A stretch of DNA of 64,000 nucleotides from Acidithiobacillus thiooxidans ATCC 19377 (lineage in GTDB: Bacteria > Pseudomonadota > Gammaproteobacteria > Acidithiobacillales > Acidithiobacillaceae), in contig NZ_CP045571.1 in assembly GCF_009662475.1 (NCBI RefSeq), forward strand, positions 1,548,501-1,612,500, read 5' to 3'. Below the pieces are notes generated by a model. That model was not told the origin of the DNA. It did no database searches and saw only the letters and a list, made by a program, of their open reading frames with translations. Positions 17,343-25,804 of the stretch are shown piece after piece. Each line of letters opens with the position of its first letter. Position 1 is the first letter of the stretch. A program made the translations under genes and the position numbers.

Positions 17343-18575
17343 CTATTCCAAGCCTACAAGAGATCTAATGTCCTGTTGGCCACGAGGGCCAAACAACTGG
17401 ACAAACTTCAGGTAAGTCCGAATAGTCGTTTCCATCTGCTCATGACCAAGTTGCGCCTGGATCACCTTCCATGGTTCCGAATTCCCATTCCCCACCTCGA
17501 TCCAATAGGTGTAAACGGCATAGGTGTGCCGGAGATCGTGCACGCAGTGATTGGCAACCGAAACCTGCGTCGTTATGCCGGTGTCTGGATCAATGCGTTG
17601 CTTCAACCGCATCAAGCCTGCGAAAATGCAGGCATCTCCGACGATCGTCTCGAACCGCCGCGGGGTGAAAGGTGATCCTGGATCTGGTGAACGCGTACCT
17701 GCCAGAAATAGGACTTTGGGCGCCCGCCTTCCTTTCTTGCGCCCCAGTTCCAGCGTTCGTGCCCGCTCTCCTTGCATGTATTGGAGCGTATCTGCGATCA
17801 ACCAGTTCGGCACGGCGACATTTCGCGCCACATTGCCTTTGCCAATCACTTCAACGGCTTGCTGGGAGAAGGGGGATTCCCCATCAGGATGCATCGCAAG
17901 GAACTGATACGGATTGAGGGTCATGATCTCCGAAAGGCGGAGGCCAACCGCCCAACCCCAATCCGCCATAAGTCTGTCTCTGCTTGGGCGCAGGTCCCCT
18001 ACTTCCCGCTCCGTTGCAGAGGGACCAAGCACCGCCAGGAACTTCCTTAGTTCTCCGGTCTGGAACGGTCGGATTGCATTTTTCTTAGCGCGTCGAGAGG
18101 GCACCAACCGCGAGGCGTCCGATAGAGTACCGAGCGATTCTTCCGAGGCTGATTTTGATTTCAACCCATCAGCGCTGCAAATATCCCCGAAGTACGCTTT
18201 GTGCCGCCGGGCGTAATCGTAGAAAGCAATAACCGGCTGCATGTAAGCGATGATCGTCCCGCTGCTGTAGGTGTCGCCCGTCACGGGACTGATAGCCGTG
18301 GACAAGCCATCTCGGAAATCAATCAAATCATCCTGAGATGCAGTCCGCCAATCAACGTTAGCCTCCAAACACCAGTTAAACCAAAACATCAATGCGCTAG
18401 CAACATTTTTCCAGGTTCGCGGCGACGACCGGGATCCCGATTGGCAGTACTCGTCGTTAAGGAACGCGGTCGCTTCCTCGAACAGTAGTTGTTCTGGCTC
18501 CCAGAACAAACTCGGCTGCCCCACCTTCAGGCCTCCGAAGTCCCGAGTGATGTGAACCGCCACGCCACCGTTCAT
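17343..18575 (-). CDS. TnpA-like tyrosine recombinase
   Basis: 410 residues with a complete catalytic set: AVGLRLSEIMTLN (Arg), VHDLRHTYAVY (HxxR), QLGHEQMETTIRTYLKF (His and Tyr). The N-terminal third is the SAM-like core-binding domain (KNVASALMFWFNWCL). It is the first gene of the operon, with GGGG some 8 bases before the ATG and a promoter 35-60 bp upstream. It is likely the main strand-exchange enzyme of the module. Confidence 0.88.
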   Translation of the reverse strand: MNGGVAVHITRDFGGLKVGQPSLFWEPEQLLFEEATAFLNDEYCQSGSRSSPRTWKNVASALMFWFNWCLEANVDWRTASQDDLIDFRDGLSTAISPVTGDTYSSGTIIAYMQPVIAFYDYARRHKAYFGDICSADGLKSKSASEESLGTLSDASRLVPSRRAKKNAIRPFQTGELRKFLAVLGPSATEREVGDLRPSRDRLMADWGWAVGLRLSEIMTLNPYQFLAMHPDGESPFSQQAVEVIGKGNVARNVAVPNWLIADTLQYMQGERARTLELGRKKGRRAPKVLFLAGTRSPDPGSPFTPRRFETIVGDACIFAGLMRLKQRIDPDTGITTQVSVANHCVHDLRHTYAVYTYWIEVGNGNSEPWKVIQAQLGHEQMETTIRTYLKFVQLFGPRGQQDIRSLVGLE

Positions 18576-18608
18576 TATCCAAGCCCCAATTTATTTGGTC
18601 AGTACATC

Positions 18609-18637
18609 TTTATACGCCAATAACACACTAATATCAA
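18609..18637 (-). promoter_or_regulatory. Sigma70-type promoter of left recombinase module
   Basis: On the minus strand TTGATA is followed by a 17-bp spacer and TATAAA, 34 bp before the first recombinase ATG. Both hexamers are near consensus with ideal spacing. Confidence 0.75.
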
Positions 18638-18742
18638 TCATATTATTATTATAAAGTGAACGCATTTCTGCGTCCGTTCCCTTCATTCTACGCGGATGAA
18701 GATTACCCGTCTGGACGAGCAGGCCAGGTCAGTTTTGAATGT

Positions 18743-18997
18743 TCATATTGCGACGTCGTAATCGCCTATCACAAAGAGGGTTTTTTGTTTCAGAACACAT
18801 TCCGCGACCAGATGGGCGGCTTTTTCCAAATCGCGCATGCTCCCCGGTTGTTCCAAGGCACGCAGCAAAAGGGCCACCGATTCCGGTTCAGCCACCCCGC
18901 GACCCGCCAGTATGCGGGCAATAACGGGGTGGATACCGGATTGTATCAGCCGCTGAACGGCCTCTGCATCCGGACGCCGATACTGAATAATGGGCAT
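18743..18997 (-). pseudogene. recJ: RecJ exonuclease, 5' fragment only
   Basis: 84 residues matching the RecJ N-terminus. The fragment begins MPIIQYRRPDAEAV and ends VIGDYDV just where RecJ proteins continue into the DHH-family motif DYDVDG. After DYDV the frame reads Ala-Ile-stop. The fragment therefore stops inside the first catalytic motif and cannot be active. The break at about 18747 coincides with the right edge of the recombinase module, so the module, or a rearrangement it caused, cut the gene. The rest of recJ is not in the window. The 54-residue gene ends 9 bp upstream on the same strand. Confidence 0.8.
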
Positions 18998-19006
18998 TTT
19001 CGGTGA

Positions 19007-19171
19007 TTAGCGTAAAGGAATGACGGGCGCCGGTTTTTCTGAGCGGGCCGGCTGAAGCGCGCGGACATATTCCTCACCTAATAATTTTTCGAGTAAGGCG
19101 AACTCTGCGTCGCGGTCTTTTTTAGCCGCTTCGAAAGAGAGTGGTTGTTGGGTCCTGTTGTCTTTTTCCAT
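19007..19171 (-). CDS. Small hypothetical protein (54 aa)
   Basis: A 54-codon frame with ATG at 19171 and AAGGA upstream. It begins MEKDNRTQQPLSFEAAKKD and ends PAPVIPLR. It is highly charged and probably helical, with no membrane segment or cysteine. It fits precisely between the flanking genes, ending nine bases before recJ and beginning 40 bp after the 95-residue gene, which supports a real gene. No function is recognisable. Confidence 0.55.
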   Translation of the reverse strand: MEKDNRTQQPLSFEAAKKDRDAEFALLEKLLGEEYVRALQPARSEKPAPVIPLR

Positions 19172-19210
19172 GATGCATTATTCCTTGTGTGATTGATAAT
19201 AATCATGTTA

Positions 19211-19498
19211 TCACAGCCCAATAGGCTCCCCGAGTGAAGCATCTACGGCGCTTTCTTCTTCGCTCTGTCGCAGATAGGCATGTATCCAGTGATCATTTAG
19301 CAATGGACCATGCCGAACCATGCAGGCCAGCAACTTATCGACAGCGGCAGGCAACGCCGCCAATACCCACGCATGCACCTGCTCATCGTGGGCGTAAATC
19401 TCAATCAGCGCGCCCATGGCGACTGCATAGCCCGAGGGCAAATCCCCATTTTCCACATGCGCAAAAATTCGTTCGGCGATTTTTTGGATATCCGCCAA
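19211..19498 (-). CDS. Small hypothetical protein (95 aa, TTG start)
   Basis: I chose a TTG start at 19498 because AAAGGAGG lies six bases before it. Codons further upstream overlap another small gene. The product begins ADIQKIAERIFAHVENGD, is mostly helical and acidic at the end, and has one cysteine. It overlaps or touches the 49-residue membrane protein gene, so translation is likely coupled. Function unknown. Confidence 0.6.
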   Translation of the reverse strand: MADIQKIAERIFAHVENGDLPSGYAVAMGALIEIYAHDEQVHAWVLAALPAAVDKLLACMVRHGPLLNDHWIHAYLRQSEEESAVDASLGEPIGL

Positions 19499-19499
19499 T

Positions 19500-19649
19500 T
19501 CAGTCCTCCTTTTTTTCTGTTTCCCAAACGCCCTGCATTTCTTCCTGTTCGATGCGATAAGCTTCGCTGAGCACAAAGATGGACAAGGAAATATAGCTGG
19601 CCACGAGCAAGGTCATGCCCATCAACAGCAGCAAAATGAACCAGATCAT
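19500..19649 (-). CDS. Small single-pass membrane protein (49 aa)
   Basis: A 49-codon gene. The ATG at 19649 overlaps the stop of the HAD gene (ATGA). The first 30 residues are one long hydrophobic helix (MIWFILLLLMGMTLLVASYI...). A short acidic tail of about 20 residues (ending ETEKKED) follows. The gene is placed in a tight operon with coupled starts on both sides. Position, overlap and composition support it; the role is unknown. Confidence 0.6.
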   Translation of the reverse strand: MIWFILLLLMGMTLLVASYISLSIFVLSEAYRIEQEEMQGVWETEKKED

Positions 19650-20242
19650 GGCAACATGGATTCCAATAACAAGGGAAAATCCAAAGCGGCATCCAGCACG
19701 GTCACCCCATCGGCGGGCGCATCCGCATCCTGATAGCCCTGGCAGAGCCAGGCACTCACCGGAACATGGAAAGCCGCCAGATTGACATTGCCGACACGAT
19801 CATCAAGAAAGGCCCGCGCCCCGAGTGCGCGCAGTACCGACAAGCGCTGCTCTGGTGAGGCTTTCGCCCCGAGCAATCGCAGATTCTTTTCAGGAATCAG
19901 GTCCCCCAGGGTCAATGCCCGTTCCCGAAAAAAGGCGGGGTCCACATTGGTAATGGCAAAGACCTCGCAACCCATCGCTTTTAGGGTACCCACCAACTCC
20001 CAGGCGTTGGGATACGGGTCAACCCGTCCAAACCAGCCATCGGCATGAAAGGCGTCCCAGACCTGCCGAACATTCTCCGGCGACAAGCCAAATCGTGTAG
20101 CTAAATCCCAGGTATTTTTCTTTCGGATCACCGCATGTTGCAGCGTTTCTTCGGCACACTGTTTCCAGGCTTGCTCGAAGTTGAGCAGAACCCCGTCCAC
20201 ATCTAACACAACCGGCGGCTTATGTTGCCGCGAAATTATCAT
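19646..20242 (-). CDS. HAD-superfamily hydrolase (nucleotidase-like)
   Basis: 198 residues. HAD motif I is VVLDVDGVLLNF (Asp-x-Asp), motif II AITNVD, and the late acidic motif FLDDRVGN. The helical cap between motifs I and II resembles 5'(3')-deoxyribonucleotidase-type HAD proteins, so a phosphatase on nucleotides or a small phosphoester is likely. It is part of the minus-strand run of accessory genes. Substrate not determinable. Confidence 0.78.
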   Translation of the reverse strand: MIISRQHKPPVVLDVDGVLLNFEQAWKQCAEETLQHAVIRKKNTWDLATRFGLSPENVRQVWDAFHADGWFGRVDPYPNAWELVGTLKAMGCEVFAITNVDPAFFRERALTLGDLIPEKNLRLLGAKASPEQRLSVLRALGARAFLDDRVGNVNLAAFHVPVSAWLCQGYQDADAPADGVTVLDAALDFPLLLESMLP

Positions 20243-20421
20243 GGCTAACCATCCTTGTTTTTACATTCTTAAGAAAATCTGGCGCTTAAATCCAGTTCTT
20301 ATGCCTGATATTTCAATCCGCACCCGACATCCCCCGAGCGAAACGGCCTGGAAGAGCTGAAGCCTCTCCCAAGTCCAATCACCCCTGAATATGGAGATGT
20401 CAAAGCGGAGTTTGTTTTGGA

Positions 20422-20610
20422 TTAATCCACACGCGGAAGATCTTCCGGCCAGAGTTCTCCCTCTTCCAAAATCGGACGATAGTTCTGAAGCAAGGTCTGC
20501 ATATTCACATCAAATTCGATATCAAACTCGCCCTTTAAGGTCACGGTTTGGCTATCTTTGACGCAGACAAATCCGTAGTTTTTTTCACCATCGTGTCTTT
20601 CAAAGCGCAT
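20422..20610 (-). CDS. Small hypothetical protein (62 aa)
   Basis: 62 residues, acidic, beta-rich start (MRFERHDGEKNYGFVCV), ending ELWPEDLPRVD. A GGGGGT site lies 5 bases before the ATG. It starts 3 bp after the stop of the DsbG-like gene, so the two are co-transcribed. No family recognised. Confidence 0.6.
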   Translation of the reverse strand: MRFERHDGEKNYGFVCVKDSQTVTLKGEFDIEFDVNMQTLLQNYRPILEEGELWPEDLPRVD

Positions 20611-20613
20611 GAT

Positions 20614-21456
20614 TTACCCCCGGCAGCTTCCCGTCGGCAACAAATCGCCGATAGATCCATCCTGAATCTGCTTCAGGTGGTCTGGCGCGACCCCATGCCA
20701 CAAGACGGGTTTTCCATCTTTCCGACAAACCATCACCGTCGGCGTGGCGATTTCACCCGTTCGCGCCAAAAGATGGGTATTGGCTTCTATGCGTGCCGTT
20801 GCCGGTACTTTCAGGTTCTTCGCCGGCGTGATACCGCCTTCTTCCGTATGGACATTAAAATGTGCTTCATCAAATGCCCAGGCCTTGGCCGGGTCCTTGG
20901 CCGATAGAATAGCAACGGCTTTGAGCAGACTGGACGGCTTCAAAAAGGCTACCGGTACGACTTTGATACGGAGCTTGCCCGCTTTCAATTCCGGCAAAAC
21001 TGCTTCATAGAACTTGTGGCAAAAAATGCAATTCGGATCCATGAAAGCAGCCACCATGGGACCACCATGACCCAACACAAAGCCCGGTGCGGCGACGGCC
21101 TGATTTAACACTTGCGCAACGGGTAAAGGCTTGGGCACCAAACCGAGCTTTTCTGCCATTTCGGTATTCAGCATTTTCCCGTTGGCGGCAATCACCGGCC
21201 CGGGTATCAAGTATTTTCCATCCAGGCCAAAAGCTAAACTTTTCTGCCCGGTAGCTGTTTCTGCCAGGATTGCCGTCAACCCATGGACACCCGTCGGCAG
21301 GGTTTTGACCAAATGCAATCGCTGATGGGACAGCTTTTGGATGAGCGGACCATAATCAGGCACGGCCGCCTGTGCAGAAACAGCCACTACACCGCCCATA
21401 ACCAACGCCGTAGATAATGCGCCCAAAAAAGCTTTACGAATTTCTTTATGTGACAT
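20614..21456 (-). CDS. DsbC/DsbG-like periplasmic thiol-disulfide protein (copy 4)
   Basis: 280 residues, the only copy in the window with both the N-terminal dimerisation region and the catalytic domain. The signal peptide ends near SAQAA. The active site is DPNCIFCHKFYE, and FLKPSS, FDEAHFNV and TEEGGI are shared with copy 3 at 10 kb. The cis-proline loop is ATPTVM. ATG at 21456 has GAGG upstream. DsbC homologues often accompany conjugation systems to fold pilus or channel proteins. Here it sits among small accessory genes with no recognised transfer gene beside it. Confidence 0.88.
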   Translation of the reverse strand: MSHKEIRKAFLGALSTALVMGGVVAVSAQAAVPDYGPLIQKLSHQRLHLVKTLPTGVHGLTAILAETATGQKSLAFGLDGKYLIPGPVIAANGKMLNTEMAEKLGLVPKPLPVAQVLNQAVAAPGFVLGHGGPMVAAFMDPNCIFCHKFYEAVLPELKAGKLRIKVVPVAFLKPSSLLKAVAILSAKDPAKAWAFDEAHFNVHTEEGGITPAKNLKVPATARIEANTHLLARTGEIATPTVMVCRKDGKPVLWHGVAPDHLKQIQDGSIGDLLPTGSCRG

Positions 21457-21479
21457 TATGTACCTCACAATTTAACCGA

Positions 21480-21707
21480 TTATTTAACATCCAGATGCAG
21501 ACGCTCCAATTCTGTGGCGATATCCGCCGCCACTTCACTGACTAACTCGTAGTCATCGATAATATCGACGAGCAGCCGAATGCTTTCTGGACTCCCTGAG
21601 ACCAGCAAGAATTCCCCACTTCTCGGGTCCTTGTACATAAACGTTTCTTCACCCCTCGCTTCGGTAGCGTCGATGAATTGCTGATTATCCGTGCTGATAT
21701 CAGCCAT
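21480..21707 (-). CDS. Small acidic hypothetical protein (75 aa)
   Basis: 75 residues, acidic, with GEETFMYKDPRSGEFLLV and a helical end rich in Glu and Leu. Its ATG overlaps the end of the preceding gene by 8 bp, suggesting coupling. No known motif. Confidence 0.6.
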   Translation of the reverse strand: MADISTDNQQFIDATEARGEETFMYKDPRSGEFLLVSGSPESIRLLVDIIDDYELVSEVAADIATELERLHLDVK

Positions 21708-22167
21708 GCATGAACCCTGTTGGATTCCGCTTTTTTTCCGGGAAGGGTATCCAACCCATCACTTCAGAATCATGAATCCAGTAGGTATCCGAAGCATTGG
21801 CAGCGCGCCAACTGCAATCTTCGGCATGATACCGGGCCTGCAGCCAGCCGAATTCTGGCGCGGGGAATTTACCATAAAGATTTTTGACCCATATCAGGAC
21901 CGTTTCCTGGTCCTTTGGACGCTCTTGTGAGGATGTTTTGTGTGGTTGAGCCGGTAGTGGCATCCAGTACGAGGCCATATCAAAAGGCCAGTGCTCGATA
22001 TTCATGCTACCAAACCAAATCCATTCGCCATCTTCCGGATAATCCGAACTTTGGCGTAAACAGGCCTCTATCACACCCAAGGTATCTATGAAAATAAGCA
22101 CCGGATCCTTTCCGATGGTTTTAGCCAATTCTGGCGTTAAAGGGGTTAAACGATTCCAATGCCCCAT
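21700..22167 (-). CDS. DUF551-like hypothetical protein
   Basis: 155 residues with many Trp and Pro. YPEDGEWIWFG and SYWMPLPAQP resemble the short repeat of DUF551 proteins of phages and mobile elements. A second similar unit (GWLQARY, then VMGWIPFPE) follows. No signal peptide. The function of the family is unknown. Confidence 0.55.
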   Translation of the reverse strand: MGHWNRLTPLTPELAKTIGKDPVLIFIDTLGVIEACLRQSSDYPEDGEWIWFGSMNIEHWPFDMASYWMPLPAQPHKTSSQERPKDQETVLIWVKNLYGKFPAPEFGWLQARYHAEDCSWRAANASDTYWIHDSEVMGWIPFPEKKRNPTGFMHG

Positions 22168-22242
22168 CTAATACCTCCTCTATACTCGGCAGGAAATAGC
22201 CGACCACCACCACCGGTGATCGGTTTATAGGCGGTACGACGC

Positions 22243-23109
22243 TTAAAAGTTGTAACGGATACCCGCATCCATACCGAAACGGTTGGTGGAGCTCGCAGGT
22301 TCCATGAAGTATTTACCCATTGCCCCGCCGGTATAGGTAAAGTGGGTGAAGCTCAAACCACCAAAGACACTAAACGGACCATCAATGCGATAATTGGCAG
22401 ACAGCCCCAGCTTTTCTTCACCACTGGTTCCAAACTTCGCGCTGGGTGCCGAAATGCCGGTAATATGCGGCGTCATGCCACCCCCGGTAACCGCCAGCAC
22501 TTCCGCATCCGCAGACAACACCATGCGTGGCGTCATCTGGTACTGGAACAAGGCACCGACACCCGCCAAGGGCGAGCTGTAATCTTCGATTTCCTGTCCG
22601 CCCGTAATCAGCAGATTGCGATGCCACGACTGGAAACCCGCTGCGACATACGGGGTGATGGCCATGTGGGGAGATAACCAGAATCCGTAACCAATCTTGC
22701 CCAACAAACGCTGCGTCGTGGCCCGGTCGGTCGTATAAGCAGGGGCGCCCGTTTCCAGATTGGCCCCGTCATAATGAATACCACCGGAATTGTAGGCATA
22801 GCCCAAATGCAGGTAGATATTCTGGTGGTCCATATAACTACCGGCCACCTTGAACCCCGGCATCCAACCGGACTCAGTATCCGAAGGACCCGGATTGATG
22901 TGTTCCTGGTAGTTCATCAGCGTGCCATCCGCTGCGATGGAAACACTGTTATTGAGCGCAAAAATCGATGAATGCGAACCCATGGACGGTGCCGGATGCT
23001 TATTGAGTCCCCAAACGCCGGCATCGGCTACGGCGACCCCAGACAACGAAATGGCCAAGAATGCTGCTGTTGCTATGGGTAAACTTAACCTGTTTTTTTT
23101 GATCGACAT
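22243..23109 (-). CDS. Outer-membrane beta-barrel protein
   Basis: 288 residues with a signal peptide (KKNRLSLPIATAAFLAIS, end near VADA). Alternating aromatic and glycine-rich strands follow (YLHLGYAYN, AITPYVAAGF), ending in RYNF. A terminal Phe is the signal for outer-membrane barrel assembly. Size and strand number suggest an eight-stranded OmpW-like or porin-family barrel. ATG at 23109 with GAGG upstream. The gene begins about 100 bp from the IS21 left end, so the IS may affect its promoter. Confidence 0.75.
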   Translation of the reverse strand: MSIKKNRLSLPIATAAFLAISLSGVAVADAGVWGLNKHPAPSMGSHSSIFALNNSVSIAADGTLMNYQEHINPGPSDTESGWMPGFKVAGSYMDHQNIYLHLGYAYNSGGIHYDGANLETGAPAYTTDRATTQRLLGKIGYGFWLSPHMAITPYVAAGFQSWHRNLLITGGQEIEDYSSPLAGVGALFQYQMTPRMVLSADAEVLAVTGGGMTPHITGISAPSAKFGTSGEEKLGLSANYRIDGPFSVFGGLSFTHFTYTGGAMGKYFMEPASSTNRFGMDAGIRYNF

Positions 23110-23206
23110 CTTCAAATCCTCGTGTTTATCGTAGATGAGCTTTCAGATTATCACACGATTTTTGCGCGTTATTATTTTTGAAAAGTGGCTTTTTTCGCGT
23201 TTATTC

Positions 23207-23214
23207 TGACAAGC
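23207..23214. repeat. IS21 target-site duplication, left copy
   Basis: TGACAAGC directly abuts the left terminal inverted repeat. The same 8 bp abut the right end at 25605. Confidence 0.9.
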
Positions 23215-23319
23215 TGTTAAACAGCGTGCAAAAGTTGCCAGAATTGGGTGGAAAACAGCGTTTAATTTGACCACCTGATAACCTGCCGGATTTGCCGGGA
23301 GGAACCTGGAGTGATTTGC

Positions 23320-24827
23320 ATGGAAACCATAGCCAAAGTGCGCCGTCTGTATCATCTGGACAAAGAGACGGTCAGTCATATTTCTCGAAAAATGAATTTA
23401 TCGCGTGCTACGGTGCGCAAGTATCTGGATCATGTCGGAGATGAACCGAAGTACCCCCAGCGGAAATCCCGACCACGGCCGCAATTGGGAGCTTTTGAGG
23501 CGATCCTGCAGCAATGGCTGGAGACGGATGCGCACTTACCGCGCAAGCAGAAGCGGACCGCACGCAGACTGTTCGAGGGTTTGCAGAAGGCAGGATACCA
23601 GGGGGCCTATGACAGCATTCAACGCTGGGTGAAGGCATGGAAGGCGAACGTTCGCCCTGGTCTGCACCAAGCCTTTGTTCCCCTGAGTTTCCGTCCCGGT
23701 GAAGCGTATCAGTTTGACTGGAGCAGCGAGACGGTGATTCTGGATGGGGTGGCCATGGCGATCAAGGTCGCCCACTTTCGCCTGACTTACAGCCGGATGT
23801 CCTTTGTCCGGGCCTATCCCAGAGAAACCCAGGAGATGGTCTTCGCCGCCCATCAGGAAGCTTTTCTGGCCTTTGAAGGGGTCCCTGAGCGGGGTATTTA
23901 CGATAACCCCAAGACCATTGTGGACGTGGTTTATCATCGTTCCCACAAAGGTCAGGAACGGGATTTCAATCGGCGCTTCCTGGCCCTCATGAACCATTAT
24001 CTGATTCGGCCCACCGCCTGCACGGTCGCTGCCGGATGGGAGAAGGGACAGGTCGAGAATCAGGTCGGCAATATCCGCGAATGGTTTTTACCCCGCTTCC
24101 GCGCTTTGAAACACTGGATCAGCTGAACGCCTGGCTCTGGGAACGCTGTCAGGAGCGGGCACAGAATCATGCACACCCCGAGCAGAAGACGCGGACGATC
24201 TGGGCGGTCTTCCAGGAAGAGAAAGCGCTGCTGCGCCCCTTTCAAGCCACCTTCGATGGCTATGTGGAGGACCGGGTGCGGGTCAAATCGACCTGCCTGA
24301 TATCGGTGGACCGTAATCACTACAGCGTACCCGCAGAATGGGCAGGAGAATGGGTGCGGGCACGGCGCTATGTGGATCGTATCGTGGTATTGATGGAAAG
24401 TGCGGTGATTGCCACCCATGCACGGCGCATGGGGCGGGACAAGACCATCACGGACCCGCAGCACTACCTGCAGGTTCTGGAGCGTAAGCCGGGGGCTTTA
24501 CGTAATGGCTTGCCCTTCCAGAAGCTACCGCGTGCCATCACCCTGGTGCAGGAGCATCTCCAGGCTAAAGCCGGTGGAGATAAGGCCTTTGTGGAAGTCT
24601 TACTGGCGGCCAGAGACCATGGCATGGACATACTGGAGACTGCCTGCGCCATGGCCCTGGAGCAGAAAACCGTTACCGTCACGGTAATCCTCAATCTGGT
24701 ACACCGTCTGACGCACCCGCTGCCACCATCCCCGCAGCAGACTCCAGAAGCCCTGCATCTCAAAGAAGAGCCAACGGCGGATTGCAGTCGCTACGATACC
24801 TTGCGGGGGAAGCCTTATGTCCACTGA
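23320..24827 (+). pseudogene. istA: IS21 transposase IstA, frameshifted
   Basis: The first frame (to 24126) carries an N-terminal HTH (MNLSRATVRKYLDHV) and the DDE residues: Asp in QFDWSSE, Asp in YDNPKTIVD, Glu in EKGQVENQVGN. The reading frame shifts at about 24090, after IREWF. The second frame continues PRFETLDQLNAWLWERC with the C-terminal half, ending over istB. One base change restores a protein of about 500 residues. Without correction the C-terminal domain is lost. It could also be a sequencing error. Confidence 0.85.
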
Positions 24828-25551
24828 ACTGACCCTCTCTCTCAAGGATCTGCATCTGTATGGCATGGCGACCGCCTACCAGGAATGGGTCGCGCAACCC
24901 GGGCCGGTCACAGAGCCGGTTTCCTGGCTGACCAGCCTGATTGATGCCGAAAAACAGGACCGCCATTACCGCAGTCTGCGTTACCAAAGACGTATAGCCC
25001 GGTTCCCCCTGCAGCGCAGTCTGGATGAGTTTGACTTCACGGAAAGCCCCTTGGCCGAAGAACACCTGCGCACGCTGGCCCAAGGGGGATACCTGGAGTC
25101 TGCCCATAATCTCATTCTTGTGGGTGGTACAGGGACCGGGAAAACCCATCTGGCCCTGGCGTTAGGTCATGCCGCCATCGACCAGAGCAAGCGGGTACGC
25201 TGGTATAACGTAGTCGATCTCGTCAACTCTCTGGAACAGGAGAAAACCCGTGGCCAGGGCGGCCGCCTCGTCAGAACCCTGCAGAGCCTGGACCTCGTCA
25301 TCCTCGACGAATTGGGCTACTTGCCCTTCTCGGAGTCGGGAGGCGCCTTGCTCTTCCATCTGATCAGCAAACTCTACGAACAGACCGCGCTGATTATCAC
25401 CACCAACCTCTCCTTCGGAGAATGGGTGAAGATCTTCGGAGACGCCAAAATGACCACGGCGCTTCTCGATCGACTGACCCACCACTGCGATATTCTGGAG
25501 ACCGGAAACGATTCTTACCGGTTCAAAAAACGTCGCAGCCACCCCCTCTAA
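24817..25551 (+). CDS. istB: IS21 helper ATPase IstB
   Basis: 244 residues, AAA+ ATPase. Walker A is [14 protein letters not shown] (about residue 105), Walker B is [12 protein letters not shown], and the sensor region reads LIITTNLSF. The start overlaps the istA end by 11 bp, the usual IS21 arrangement. IstB multimers remodel target DNA and recruit IstA. Intact. Confidence 0.95.
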   Translation: MSTELTLSLKDLHLYGMATAYQEWVAQPGPVTEPVSWLTSLIDAEKQDRHYRSLRYQRRIARFPLQRSLDEFDFTESPLAEEHLRTLAQGGYLESAHNLILVGGTGTGKTHLALALGHAAIDQSKRVRWYNVVDLVNSLEQEKTRGQGGRLVRTLQSLDLVILDELGYLPFSESGGALLFHLISKLYEQTALIITTNLSFGEWVKIFGDAKMTTALLDRLTHHCDILETGNDSYRFKKRRSHPL

Positions 25552-25604
25552 AACTGGTCAAAAATAGACGCTGTTACCTGGTCATTTTTAAACGCTGTTT
25601 GACA

Positions 25605-25612
25605 TGACAAGC
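25605..25612. repeat. IS21 target-site duplication, right copy
   Basis: TGACAAGC immediately follows the right inverted repeat and matches the left copy exactly. Confidence 0.9.
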
Positions 25613-25804
25613 CAATGGCGATAGCACGGTTCTGTCCAAACTACAAAAAAACGATCTATTTTTGTAACTAATTATCCCGTATGTATATATTTGTCTTTGT
25701 CGCTTATGGAAGCGCTATCTTTTTCGTGGATGACTGATTTCCGCTAAAAATGATGCCATCTCCAAAAATGCCGTTAGGCACGGGCAGCCTTTTTTAGAAA
25801 ACGA

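Larger units (their letters stand above)
12731..18747 (-). mobile_element. Tn554-like multi-recombinase module (left)
   Basis: Four co-directional, overlapping or abutting genes encode three different tyrosine-recombinase-like proteins (410, 661 and 721 residues) and a 157-residue coiled-coil protein. The layout resembles the TnpA-TnpB-TnpC set of Tn554-like site-specific transposons, with an extra third recombinase. A sigma70-type promoter precedes the first gene. The right edge is taken at about 18747, where a recJ frame loses similarity. The left edge is not defined; 12731 is only the last stop codon. Transcription runs leftward, away from the accessory region. Confidence 0.75.
23215..25604 (+). 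mobile_element. IS21-family element (2390 bp)
   Basis: The left end TGTTAAACAGCGT and the right end, whose complement reads TGTCAAACAGCGT, form the terminal inverted repeats. Inside each a second related repeat occurs (AAACAGCGTTTAA on the left; complement AACAGCGTCTA on the right), the multiple-terminal-repeat pattern of IS21. It encodes istA and istB. An exact 8-bp duplication (TGACAAGC) flanks it, so insertion is recent and the target is intact. The istA frame is broken. Confidence 0.93.

Noticed and set aside
12731-18575. RIT element or gamma-mobile-trio (GmtY/GmtX/GmtZ) assignment
   Set aside because: Gene number, order and protein lengths do not clearly match either class from memory. 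Tn554-like is used as a neutral description; profile searches would be needed.
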